The translations under genes were made by a program, and so were the position numbers. Positions 1-8,759 of a stretch of DNA of 64,000 nucleotides are shown piece by piece. This DNA comes from Calothrix sp. NIES-3974 (GTDB lineage Bacteria > Cyanobacteriota > Cyanobacteriia > Cyanobacteriales > Nostocaceae), in contig NZ_AP018254.1 in NCBI RefSeq assembly GCF_002368395.1, positions 1-64,000 on the forward strand, written 5' to 3'. The notes below the pieces were generated by a model. The model saw nothing but the letters and a program-made list of their open reading frames with translations. It did no database searches and was not told the origin of the DNA. Within the stretch, counting starts at the first letter, position 1. The number at the start of each line of letters is the position of its first letter.

Positions 1-166
1 ACCTCTCTTGCGTTGGCTTTGCGTTTCAGGCACTTATAAATCCTATCTATTCCCCCTTGCTTTGTCAACCCTTTTTTTTCAAAAAAATATTTTATTTTTG
101 AAAATCTTGCTGGATAAGAGTTCGGAGTGTTAGTTTCCTTTTCGGCGGGTTTTATGTGCGGAAGTT

Positions 167-751
167 TTAGTGGGAGTTTTCCAATTTCCATAGATAGCTA
201 GAAAGAAGATTGGTCGTGATATGGGCGACGATAGCGACTAGTAGATTACCTGTGATCAGGGTGCTATAACCAAATATAAGACCGACAACAGTTGCCCAGG
301 CGACGTATGTCCATTGGTGGGGGGAACTAAGATGGAGTATGCCGAAACTGATGCTGGAAACGATGATGGCAAAATGGTTGGAGCCGAGGGCTGGAATTAA
401 AACTCCTCTAAATAGTAGTTCTTCGCTTAAACCTGGTAGTAGCCCTAACCAGATTAGGTCTGGTAGGGCTAGGGGCTTGAGAACTATATCTAGGTAAAAA
501 TCAACACTTTGACGATAGGGAGTAATTAGTTTGTAGCCAAGGCCACTGATTAGGGTTATACCAAGTCCTAGACCTACTCCAAAAAGAAAATCTGGTTCGT
601 GCCAACGCCAACTCATAAGAGGAATTCCGGAAAACCGCAAGCAAATTTTGGCGATAATCCAGAGGATGATTGCAGTTACTCCCATTGCAACTAGTACTTG
701 GATTCTAGTTAAGGAGGGAGCTTCTGGTTCTTGGTGCTGTTGTGGGGTCAC
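167..751 (-). CDS. CPBP family intramembrane metalloprotease
   Basis: A 194-residue membrane protein of the CPBP (CAAX protease and bacteriocin-processing) family. The diagnostic EELLFRG motif lies near residue 110, followed by the conserved His of GILHLSS and a late HITTN motif; the two Glu and the His residues form the metal/catalytic site in this family. Several hydrophobic segments surround the motif. The start used is GTG at 751, which has no strong ribosome site, so a slightly later start is possible. Substrates of cyanobacterial members are mostly unknown; they are inferred to be membrane-embedded proteases. It stands alone, with a gene-free stretch upstream. Confidence 0.85.
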   Translation of the reverse strand: MTPQQHQEPEAPSLTRIQVLVAMGVTAIILWIIAKICLRFSGIPLMSWRWHEPDFLFGVGLGLGITLISGLGYKLITPYRQSVDFYLDIVLKPLALPDLIWLGLLPGLSEELLFRGVLIPALGSNHFAIIVSSISFGILHLSSPHQWTYVAWATVVGLIFGYSTLITGNLLVAIVAHITTNLLSSYLWKLENSH

Positions 752-1333
752 GATTGGTTAGGTTTGATAGATGGTTGATGTTAGTCAGTAATGTGAGGAA
801 CAAATTGCAGGAATTAGGTAATGACATTGAGAAAGGGTTGTTAATCTGGTTCAATCTGGTCAAGATGTATGGTGTTTATTTCTAATGTTGCCACTTTTGA
901 GTTGATTTTTTGTTCACCTGGGTAGTATATGCAAGTATTTTATCTGGTATTTTATCTAGGGCTTATATTAATATCCATTAACGTACCTACAAAAACTCAC
1001 GCATCAGTGTTAGACCCAGATTTTCCACAAACTCCCTAAACTTTCAGTGATTAGGAAACAGGGAATAGGGAGTTAGGAGGAAAATCAACCCACTACTCAA
1101 GGCTTATCACTCCCTTACTCAAAATACGGGTAAGGTGCAAAGGCTGGAATTTGGGATTATGGTTAGATCAACCGGATATGATATTTAGCGGTCAGGGCGC
1201 AACGGTTTTCTGTTTATTTTACTATGGTCATGTTAGCTCGACTTTATCCATTAGGCAGCATAGCAAAGCAGCTCTAAGCAAGTCTCGACGATCTTGCTAG
1301 GGACTTTAACAGAGGTGAGGTCTGAATCCGATA
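752..1333. other. Gene-free region with short tandem repeats
   Basis: No credible gene on either strand. It contains a GGGAATA/GGGAGTT-type run near 1059-1080, one of the 7-bp STRR tracts common in heterocystous cyanobacteria. The right end abuts the transposase remnant. Confidence 0.5.
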
Positions 1334-1942
1334 TCAGAAAAAGTCGAAGATGTCGCGTGTGGGTAACCATCGACGCACCTGCTTCAACATCTGCCGTGCC
1401 CAATCGGTTAAAGTCTTATGGCGGTTTCCCCGTTGCTCGTGGTAGCGTTCCGATGGAGGGAGAACGGTCAGAAAGGGCAGTGCCCACACCCGTTGCGCCC
1501 ACGGAATCGCCGCTAACAGCATCAGGCTGATCCAACGCAACCCACTCGCCTTGACCACATGCTCATGGCTCGAACGCACTGGGTCGCGGTAAATGCCACG
1601 CGCTGCAATCCGTTGACCCCATCGCCGTTCAATCGTTTCGTCTAGTCCCATCACTAGCGTTCCGGTTGGTGCAAACACTGTCACCAATTGCCGCAGCAAG
1701 ACCTCACCCAAGCACCGACTCGACCATTTCGCTCGATTCAACACCCTGTGATCGGTTTGAAAGTCCTGGCGTTTCGCCCAGCCCAGCACTCGTTAAATCC
1801 CGCTGAAGGTGCGTTTGCCAGGGGTTAGTATGGCTCCTACAACTAATGCGATCGCAGATTCCCAAACTGGCTTGGAAAATGCAGCCGCAAACGGTAGCAT
1901 GAAAACAAGAAATTCTTCCCGTAGCAAGTTCATCAGAAACAT
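1334..1942 (-). pseudogene. Transposase remnant, IS701/DDE_5 type, with internal stop
   Basis: Read from ATG at 1942 on the minus strand, the frame gives a typical N-terminal transposase segment ending TPGKRTFSGI, then a TAA codon, then continues in the same frame with RVLGWAKRQDF and the first catalytic Asp in VMGLDETIERRWG. It stops soon after RRWLP. Full members of this family are about 400 residues; about 200 are present, so the gene has both an in-frame nonsense codon and a lost C-terminal half, including the later catalytic acids. The coding half is clearly richer in GC than its surroundings, which fits recent arrival from elsewhere. No terminal repeats were found. Confidence 0.8.
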
Positions 1943-2342
1943 TCCAAACTATCTGATTTCTGATCTTGCTACCATTTCCTCTTCAATAAAATGGATAAAG
2001 TCGAGCTTAGATGGGGAGACAGGAGACAGGAGAATTGTTGAATGTTGAATATTGTGATTACTTCTCATTCTCTTGTTTCCTGGTTGTACTCATTAAGTAA
2101 GTTTCTGTTCGCATTTGATTCTGTTTTCAGGTGAGTACTCCTAGGTCGTAGCGAGCTAGAACGGATTCCAATAACTCCTCTCCAATTCTCGCTAATTTTG
2201 GAGAGAAGCTTGGGAAACATTTATTTTTGGTTAAAACTAAAGATTTTTCTGCCCCTCTCCGATTACCCTACGGGAAGCAAGCTACGGAGAGCGGTTAAGG
2301 TGAGGTTCATTGAACTCACGTAGTTTTAAATTTCAAAAGCCT
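1943..2342. other. Intergenic region with REP-like palindrome
   Basis: No gene seen. Around 2240-2310 there is a repeat-like block (CCCCTCTCCG, then CCCTACGGGAAGCAAGCTACGG-like sequence, then GGAGAGCGG) able to form a long hairpin. It lies just downstream of ppx and may act as its 3' end structure. Confidence 0.4.
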
Positions 2343-3995
2343 TTATTCCCTCACACCAGTGATGACCGTTGGTTGGAGTTGGGGAATCAATTTCAATTTA
2401 AATTCCTGTTCAAAGACTGATTTACTGTACTCCAAACTCCACATTTCCAAGGCACAGTCATCATTGGGATGGGTAGGAAATACTTGGAGGATGATTTGGT
2501 GGGATTCGAGTTGATAATGGAGACGGATGTGGGAAATTGCACCGATTTGTCGTCGATCCAAAGCTGTTGCTAAACGCAATAGAGAACTAAGTTTGGCAAC
2601 GATTTCTCTGTGTTCTCGGTGGTTAAGGTTACGAAAATTTTCGTGTTTTTTCTTCGGGGGGGATTTACGGTGGTAACGAGCAATATTGGCAATTATTTCG
2701 ATTTCTGTTTCCGTATAACCCAGTAACTCTCCATGACGAATTAGGTAATAGGAGTGTTTGTGGTGGGAGGAATGGCTGACGTAGTGACCGCTATTGTGGA
2801 GAATACTAGCAGCCCAAAATAGGTGGCGTTCCGTATCACCCCAGTGATGGAGTATACCTTGGGTTTGGTCAAATAGGCTCAAGGCAAAATTCGCCACGCG
2901 ATCGCTATGTTGTAGGTTGACTTGATATTTCTTGGCTGTTTTCAGAACACTACGTCTACGGACGGAACCTTGAAAGCGGAGGCGATTTTCGATTAATCCG
3001 TGGGTTAACATCCAATCGACGATAATCCCTTCCCGTAAAGCTCGCTCACACAGGGTAATTGATTTAACCTTAAGTAATACCATCGCTTCCTGAAGTATTA
3101 CCGCACCTGCTAAAATTACCTCGGCTCTCCGGTCAGACATTCCGGGGATGGCAGCACGCTCCTGATAGTTCATGCGTCGCAGCCGATTGATTAAATCTTG
3201 GAGATAATCAAGTGTAAATTCATACCCATTTATCATGTTTAATTCATTACCCAAGTGTTCACAGGCATGAATCATGGCTAGGGTTTCAATGGTGCCAGAA
3301 GTACCAACTAGTTTCGGGTTTTCACCGAAAGGTAAACTGGCTAAAACAGCTTCGACGGAACGTTCTAACATACCTCTAGCGTAGGCTTGCAGGTAATTAA
3401 ACTCCTGGTCACTAATGGGGTCGGTGGTAATGAATTCAGTACTTAAACGAACAGCCCCAATTTTCGTACTGGTCAACACCCGTTCTTCTGAGCGATCGCC
3501 TAAAATAATTTCCGTCGAACCACCACCAATATCAATAATTACATGGGGTTGGTTATTAAACTCCATCCCCGACAACACACCTAAATAAATTCGTCGCGCT
3601 TCTTCCTGTCCGGAGATTAAATCCACCTCCAAACCGACTTCATCCTCTACTCGGCGTAACAGTTCTCTGCCATTGGGAGCTTCACGGACAGCACTAGTAG
3701 CAACCGCAACAATACTTTGGGCTTTTAAAGTGCGAGCAATTTCCCGAAAACGTCGCAGGGTATTAATCGCTCGATCCATGATTTCCGGCTTTAAATTACC
3801 CGTTTGTAAATCGCGATCGCCTAGACGCACGGTTTCTTTTTCACGCGCAATAATACTAAACGAAGGCAAGGTCGGCTCAATCTGGACTATAACCATATGT
3901 AGCGAGTTCGTCCCTAAATCGATCGCGGCAATTATCTGGGGTTCCCCAGGTGTTCTACTGGTTTGCTCGTCTGCGGGTGATACCAAATCGACCAT
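2343..3995 (-). CDS. ppx: Exopolyphosphatase / Ppx-GppA family phosphatase
   Basis: Ppx/GppA phosphatase that releases phosphate from polyphosphate ends (or acts on pppGpp). The N-terminal ASKHA fold is clear: AAIDLGTNSLHMVIV forms the phosphate-1 loop, SAVREAPNG follows, and VIIDIGGGSTEI is the phosphate-2 loop with catalytic acid. The C-terminal third is an HD-like helical domain (ASILHNSGHYVSHSSHHKHS). About 550 residues, normal for cyanobacterial Ppx. I choose ATG at 3995 because AAGGAC precedes it; the frame is open to a TTG at 4046. Divergent from ubiA with about 210 bp between them, so the promoters face each other. Confidence 0.93.
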   Translation of the reverse strand: MVDLVSPADEQTSRTPGEPQIIAAIDLGTNSLHMVIVQIEPTLPSFSIIAREKETVRLGDRDLQTGNLKPEIMDRAINTLRRFREIARTLKAQSIVAVATSAVREAPNGRELLRRVEDEVGLEVDLISGQEEARRIYLGVLSGMEFNNQPHVIIDIGGGSTEIILGDRSEERVLTSTKIGAVRLSTEFITTDPISDQEFNYLQAYARGMLERSVEAVLASLPFGENPKLVGTSGTIETLAMIHACEHLGNELNMINGYEFTLDYLQDLINRLRRMNYQERAAIPGMSDRRAEVILAGAVILQEAMVLLKVKSITLCERALREGIIVDWMLTHGLIENRLRFQGSVRRRSVLKTAKKYQVNLQHSDRVANFALSLFDQTQGILHHWGDTERHLFWAASILHNSGHYVSHSSHHKHSYYLIRHGELLGYTETEIEIIANIARYHRKSPPKKKHENFRNLNHREHREIVAKLSSLLRLATALDRRQIGAISHIRLHYQLESHQIILQVFPTHPNDDCALEMWSLEYSKSVFEQEFKLKLIPQLQPTVITGVRE

Positions 3996-4208
3996 TGTCC
4001 TTGTTCTCTTGGTTACTACATTCTCCTGTGACTTTATACATATCAAAAAAACCTGTTGTTTATGTGTAAAGTTGTGTAAATAATTAAAGAGACAGGATAG
4101 ATACAGGAGGGAAAGAAAATGGTTAATAACACAGAAATACTTAGATATATAATTATTGAGCTACCCCAGCACCCCCTACTACCCCTACTCCCTACAATTA
4201 ACTAGATT

Positions 4209-5105
4209 ATGTTGACTCAGCCAGAAACCCCGCAAGAACCCGTTGTCAATCGGATTATCCGTTTATTACGTTGGGATAAGCCAGCAGGTCGCTTAATTTT
4301 GATGATTCCGGCTTTATGGGCTATATTCATGGCTAGTATGGGTAAGCCTCCTTTACCGTTAGTGGTAGTAATTATTATCGGTACGCTGGCTACAAGTGCA
4401 GCTGGATGTGTTGTCAATGACCTGTGGGACCGCAATATTGACCCCCAGGTGGAGCGCACCAAAAATCGTCCCCTCGCAGCGCGATCGCTCTCTGTGCAGG
4501 TGGGTATAGTAGTGTTAGTGGTGGCGATGGTCTGTGCTGCGGGATTGGCGTTTTATTTGAATCCCTTGGCGAATCCTTTGGCCTTTTGGCTGTGTGTGGC
4601 AGCTGTTCCAGTGATTTTGCTGTATCCTGGAGCTAAACGGGTGTTTCCTGTTCCCCAATTGATACTTTCGATGGCGTGGGGATTTGCGGTTCTGATTAGT
4701 TGGAGTGCTGTCACCCGCAGTTTGTCTTTACCGACATGGTTGCTGTGGGGAGCAACGGTGATGTGGACTTTGGGTTTTGATACTGTGTACGCGATGAGCG
4801 ATCGCGAGGATGATCGACGTATCGGTGTTAATTCCAGTGCGCTGTTTTTCGGTGAGTATGTTGTTGCAGCGATCGCTTGTTTTTATCTTTCTACTATTAT
4901 CCTTCTAGCTGCTTTAGGATTTGTCACCCATTTACATTTTGGCTTTTGGCTGGGTTTTCTAGTTGCTATTTGTGGTTGGAGTTGGCAAATATATCAGCTT
5001 TCTCAACCGGAAATTCCATCATCTACCTACAGCCGTATTTTTGGTCAAAATGTCTGGATTGGTTTTATTCTGCTTGTGGGAATGGAAATCGGTTTATTGT
5101 TTTAA
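4209..5105 (+). CDS. ubiA: 4-hydroxybenzoate polyprenyltransferase (plastoquinone pathway)
   Basis: A UbiA-family integral membrane prenyltransferase of 298 residues. Both Mg-diphosphate motifs are present: NDLWDRNIDPQVERTKNRPL near residue 75 and DTVYAMSDREDDRRIG near residue 190. Eight or so hydrophobic helices lie around them. In cyanobacteria this enzyme joins solanesyl diphosphate to 4-hydroxybenzoate, the first committed step to plastoquinone-9. Alternative UbiA-family roles (homogentisate or chlorophyll prenylation) are less likely from the motif context. It is followed within a few bases by a perfect palindrome that may be its transcript end. Confidence 0.92.
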   Translation: MLTQPETPQEPVVNRIIRLLRWDKPAGRLILMIPALWAIFMASMGKPPLPLVVVIIIGTLATSAAGCVVNDLWDRNIDPQVERTKNRPLAARSLSVQVGIVVLVVAMVCAAGLAFYLNPLANPLAFWLCVAAVPVILLYPGAKRVFPVPQLILSMAWGFAVLISWSAVTRSLSLPTWLLWGATVMWTLGFDTVYAMSDREDDRRIGVNSSALFFGEYVVAAIACFYLSTIILLAALGFVTHLHFGFWLGFLVAICGWSWQIYQLSQPEIPSSTYSRIFGQNVWIGFILLVGMEIGLLF

Positions 5106-5108
5106 TTC

Positions 5109-5175
5109 GTAGAGACGACCCGTCGGGTCGTCTCTACATGTCGGCAATCGTCGGGTCGTCTCTACATGTTGGCAA
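5109..5175. repeat. GTAGAGACG palindrome with tandemly repeated half
   Basis: Positions 5109-5137 form a perfect 29-nt palindrome (arms GTAGAGACGACCC and GGGTCGTCTCTAC, loop GTC). The right half plus flank, 5121-5147, is repeated almost exactly at 5149-5175 with a 28-bp period. It starts three bases after the ubiA stop codon and could work as a terminator or 3' stabiliser. Same family as the repeats near 19151, 23931, 59884, 61659 and 63423. Confidence 0.9.
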
Positions 5176-5591
5176 ATCAAAAATATATTTTATGCCAGTT
5201 TTGATTCTGTCATTACTACTTCACTATATGCCCATTTAAATGTCATACAATGCCTTTCCTCCTAGTTTTTACGGAAGATAGGAGGACAGTTAATACTAAT
5301 AGAAATCACAGGATTTACATATAAAATTTTTATCTCTCAATAATAAATATTCACTATGAAGTTAAATGTATAAACAAATACGTATTTTTGAGAAAAATCA
5401 TGGTATTGACAAGAATGGTTATTGGGTATGTTCTGTTTAAATCAGATATCGTCGGCAGAAATTTAGGGTTAGTTAAATCAATCGGTAAAACCCACTAAAA
5501 AAATATTTGCGGATGTAAAATTTTCCCAGAATGTTGACCAAGTTCTCTGTTTTCACTTACTGACAGGTAGGGATGGATATATAGGTTATAA
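5176..5591. other. Intergenic region upstream of WD40 gene
   Basis: AT-rich, no gene or strong structure seen; presumably carries the promoter of the WD40 gene. The segment just before the start has no clear Shine-Dalgarno sequence. Confidence 0.4.
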
Positions 5592-7367
5592 ATGGATTGG
5601 ATCAGTTTACTGCGATCGCAACAGAAGGATTTTCTTCGACGCGTGAAGAAAAACGAATCCCGTGAAGCCATTTTCTTGGATGCTTCTGTTTTTGGCTGTC
5701 ATGCAGAACGGTTGAAGTTTCGAGAAGGTCAGTTTTTGGAAATGTTGGATACTGCTCGGCAAAAGGCGATGATGACAGTCTCCCATTTTACCAGCAGTTT
5801 AGCTGGTTTACCCTCAGAAATCAACGCCGAAAGTCACCTAATTATGACTTGGGAACAACAAGTGGAAAGCTATTTTTACTATGAGCAGGTCAGCGAACAA
5901 GTCATAAATTTTTTACAACCACAAAAGTTTCATCCTTTGCATAATTATAGTGATGATAATTTGGCCATTCAAGATAATTATTATCCCATCTCCAATTTAT
6001 TTTCAAAACGGAAGTTTTCCTATCAATTAACCGCTAATCCGGATATCAACTTACAAATACAAATCGATTCTAGCGGAGATTACGGAGGACTAGACTCGGA
6101 ACAATTTTCTGCACAAATTAGTGAGGACGATATTAAAAACCATCAAATTATTCTCTTTCTGCATACAAGTTTACATCCCCCACCTAACTATGAACCACAG
6201 GTTATTTTATTAGGCTTTGTCATTTCCCAATTTCTAGACTTACACACAGCAAATCGACAAATTCAACTGAATGAATTACTCTACTGCGGTGGACTTAATT
6301 GGTGTATCAAGTGGTTACAAACCCAACAGCAATCACCAGTTAATCCCTCCCCAACCCTTTGCGTAACTAAACATCCCCTCCAATCCCTCATTGGTGATTG
6401 GGAATGTTGGCAAACCTTGACAGGACATACACGGGGTATCAACTGTTTAGCAATTACCCCAGAAAACCCTGTGTACGGAACCCCATCCATCCTTGCTACA
6501 GGTAGTAGGGGGGAAATTAAACTGTGGAATTTAACCAGGGGAGAATTTATCTGCACCCTTTCAGAATATCAGTGGAGTTATTCCGGATGGCTTGATGAGG
6601 TAAATTGCTTGACATTCAGCCCTGATGGCAGGATGCTAATTAGTGGTAGTGCGGATGCAACGATTAAAATTTGGCATGTGGGAGCGCGTGATTTAGTCGA
6701 TATTTTGCATGAGCATGAGCAAACCATCAGGTGTATGGCATTTACACCGAATCAACGTATTTTAGTTAGCGGTGGAGACGACCGAACCATCTTGTTTTGG
6801 GACTTACGCAAACGGGAAATCGAAGGGAGATTATCTCTATCAGGGATGGGGGTACAAGCTTTAGCATTCAACCGCAACGGAGATAAATTGATTACAGGTT
6901 CCCATCACCACATCCAAATTTGGGAAGTGTCCCCCGAACAGGTTTTGCAGCAATTTTCCCTCCAACCCCGACAACAAATCCACACCCATACCCATCATCT
7001 TCGCGTCCTAGCGGTTAGTAGCGACGGAGAATATTTAGTGAGTGGGGGTCAAGACCAAAACATCAAAATATGGAGATTAGCTACGGGGGAATTAGTGCAC
7101 ACCCTCACGGGACATCAGGATAGTATATATGCGATCGCGATCGCTCCTATTTCCTGTTCCTATCATACCCCAGTTAGGGGACATTTAATAGCCAGTGGTA
7201 GTGCAGATAGAACAGTGCGACTTTGGCATTTAGAAACAGGAGAACACCTCGCGACATTTCGCGGACACACCCATACTATCACTGCCCTTACATTTACCAC
7301 ATCTGGAGAAATGATTGTAAGTGCGAGTCTCGACAAAACCATTAAAATTTGGCAACGTAGTGATTGA
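5592..7367 (+). CDS. WD40 repeat protein, seven-bladed propeller
   Basis: A 591-residue protein. Residues about 1-265 form an N-terminal region I do not recognise, with no signal peptide or membrane segment. Residues about 268-591 contain seven WD repeats, with blade ends IKLWNL, IKIWHV, ILFWDL, IQIWEV, IKIWRL, VRLWHL and IKIWQR, so one complete propeller is expected. Such domains are protein-protein scaffolds and many filamentous cyanobacteria carry large WD40 sets; the partner here is unknown. The last two blades and the 3' flank are duplicated 1.2 kb downstream (8203-8550) in a damaged copy, which suggests recombination in this gene. Confidence 0.88.
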   Translation: MDWISLLRSQQKDFLRRVKKNESREAIFLDASVFGCHAERLKFREGQFLEMLDTARQKAMMTVSHFTSSLAGLPSEINAESHLIMTWEQQVESYFYYEQVSEQVINFLQPQKFHPLHNYSDDNLAIQDNYYPISNLFSKRKFSYQLTANPDINLQIQIDSSGDYGGLDSEQFSAQISEDDIKNHQIILFLHTSLHPPPNYEPQVILLGFVISQFLDLHTANRQIQLNELLYCGGLNWCIKWLQTQQQSPVNPSPTLCVTKHPLQSLIGDWECWQTLTGHTRGINCLAITPENPVYGTPSILATGSRGEIKLWNLTRGEFICTLSEYQWSYSGWLDEVNCLTFSPDGRMLISGSADATIKIWHVGARDLVDILHEHEQTIRCMAFTPNQRILVSGGDDRTILFWDLRKREIEGRLSLSGMGVQALAFNRNGDKLITGSHHHIQIWEVSPEQVLQQFSLQPRQQIHTHTHHLRVLAVSSDGEYLVSGGQDQNIKIWRLATGELVHTLTGHQDSIYAIAIAPISCSYHTPVRGHLIASGSADRTVRLWHLETGEHLATFRGHTHTITALTFTTSGEMIVSASLDKTIKIWQRSD

Positions 7368-7432
7368 CGGAATAATCAAGTATATTGGGTTTAGATGGTT
7401 AATCTCTGAAATTCAACTATCAACAAACCCAA

Positions 7433-7500
7433 CGGTTGACGGTTAACAGTCATCAGTCAACGGCAGACTATTTTTACTACTTCAATCGGATTGCTATATT
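7433..7500. repeat. Dispersed repeat ending in ATCGGATTGCTATA
   Basis: A GGTTGACGGTTAACAGTC-type run followed by GGCAGACTATTTTTAC and ATCGGATTGCTATA. A close relative with the same order of blocks lies at 48728-48800, and the terminal block recurs inverted at 51061-51080. It lies between the WD40 stop and the small gene on the opposite strand. Confidence 0.65.
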
Positions 7501-7515
7501 AAATTAAGTATCGAA

Positions 7516-7725
7516 TTACCTCTGATCGCGGTTTTGTTGAACTTGTACCCAAACATCATCCATCGTGATTCCTTCGAGTAATTGATCACGTTCCTCAGTA
7601 TAGTTGCCTTTATTACTACCAAATTGCAGCAAAAAACGTACCATACCAACAGGACCAAGAGCTTTAGCCAAAGCTTCTAAACCTTTTTTTCTAATTTCTA
7701 ATGGACTCATTCGGTTCGTATTCAT
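7516..7725 (-). CDS. Small protein paired with PIN toxin-like gene (putative antitoxin)
   Basis: A 69-residue soluble protein with a conserved-looking core (LGPVGMVRFLLQF) and an acidic C-terminal half (ITMDDVWVQV). I recognise this as a type of short protein often seen beside PIN-domain genes in cyanobacteria, but not as a named antitoxin family. Its ATG overlaps the PIN gene's stop codon in an ATGA junction (7722-7725), which implies translational coupling. The order is toxin first, partner second, the reverse of most type II modules. The antitoxin role is inference from position and size. Confidence 0.7.
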   Translation of the reverse strand: MNTNRMSPLEIRKKGLEALAKALGPVGMVRFLLQFGSNKGNYTEERDQLLEGITMDDVWVQVQQNRDQR

Positions 7726-8168
7726 TCAGATACCTCCATTAACCATGTAACTGGATTTGCAACAATAGTTGCCAAATTTTGTTGAGAATTTGCTGTTTTT
7801 CGCAACAATCGATAATCGACTGTTAGCATAACATCTGCCTTCCCTACTTCTGCACAAGCAATATGCAGTGAATCAAAAAATTTAATTCCTAAACCTTGCA
7901 AAACTATGGCGCGGTTTTGAATAGTTTCATTTAATTCTACTTTTGATTTAGCAATAGAAGTTAAAATTTCAATTCCTTGCTTCCGTTCTGGGTCAATAAT
8001 TTGTGCTAATTCCACATCAATTACTTCGCTAGTTAATAATTCCCATTCTGCGGTGTGACATCGTTCTAGAATCAATAATATTGCTTCTGTCTCAAGCCTA
8101 ATACGCTCTTGTTCTTGAACATCAAATGGACGATTCAAACAGCATACATCTAAGTAAATTAGTGGCAT
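7722..8168 (-). CDS. PIN-domain nuclease, VapC-like
   Basis: A PIN-domain protein of about 148 residues. The acidic metal-site residues expected of PIN nucleases are visible: Asp in PLIYLDVCCLNRPF, a Glu in SEVIDVELAQ, Asp in KFFDSLHIACAE and Asp in MLTVDYRLL. VapC-type toxins of this fold cleave RNA, often tRNA or rRNA. I prefer ATG at 8168, right before the first beta strand; the frame is open to ATG at 8201. The upstream end of the gene touches the duplicated WD40 fragment on the other strand. Coupled to the small gene downstream. Confidence 0.82.
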   Translation of the reverse strand: MPLIYLDVCCLNRPFDVQEQERIRLETEAILLILERCHTAEWELLTSEVIDVELAQIIDPERKQGIEILTSIAKSKVELNETIQNRAIVLQGLGIKFFDSLHIACAEVGKADVMLTVDYRLLRKTANSQQNLATIVANPVTWLMEVSE

Positions 8169-8202
8169 TATTAAAACCAAACACCCTGGTTTTTTGTACA
8201 TT

Positions 8203-8550
8203 GATAGTATACAGGCGATCGCTCCCGTTACCAGTTCCCATCATACCCCAGTTAGGGGATATTTAATAGCCAGTGGTAGCGCAGATAGAACAGTGCGACT
8301 TTGGCGTTTAGAAACGGGAGAACACCTCGCGACATTTTATGGACACAGCCATACCCCCATCTCTCACAAAACCCTAAAACTTAAAGGGAGTAGGGAGTAG
8401 AAGAAAAGTTAATTCGTCACCCAAGACTCATAACTTACTCGTGAGAAATCCAGGCATACTGTCACCGCCCTTACATTTACCACATCTGGAGAAATGATTG
8501 TAAGTGCGAGTCTCGACAAAACCATTAAAATTTGGCAACGTAGTGATTGA
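8203..8550 (+). pseudogene. Duplicated 3' end of the WD40 gene, interrupted
   Basis: A second copy of the last two WD40 blades of the gene ending at 7367. The segments HTPVRGYLIASGSADRTVRL and VSASLDKTIKIWQRSD are present, the latter followed by the same stop and about 20 identical downstream bases. The copy has no start of its own, and a 100-bp insertion at 8355-8454 breaks the reading frame. Several silent and missense differences exist in the first part, while the part after the insertion is almost identical. It cannot encode a working propeller alone. Confidence 0.9.
8355..8454. mobile_element. 100-bp non-coding insertion with CATAC target duplication
   Basis: The interruption is defined by comparison with the intact copy (7276-7290). 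CATAC occurs at 8350-8354 and again at 8455-8459, flanking 100 bp absent from the intact gene. The ends carry weak inverted repeats (ATCTCTCAC near the left, GTGAGAAAT near the right). It contains a GGGAGTA tandem. The features fit a MITE-like element; it has no coding capacity. Confidence 0.7.
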
Positions 8551-8703
8551 CGGAATAATCAAGTATATTTTCAATGTTGATAAACTGAGGTTTTCGTTTA
8601 GATGGTTAATCCCTAAAAGTCAACTGTCAACAAACCCAAAGGAAAATATCGGTATTAGAGGTCAACTCACATCTTGCACCAAGAAAAGCTGATGGAAATA
8701 AGA

Positions 8704-8732
8704 TACAGCACTTTCGAGGTAAATGAGGTACA
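8704..8732. repeat. IS630 left terminal inverted repeat (with target TA)
   Basis: Blocks TACAGCA, TTCGAGGT and ATGAGGTACA pair with the right end at 9695-9723. Confidence 0.9.
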
Positions 8733-8759
8733 CTTGTTATTAGTGCATCAAAAATTAAA

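Noticed and set aside
1294-1530. 78-codon plus-strand frame
   Set aside because: Antisense to the decayed transposase; open only because of its base composition.
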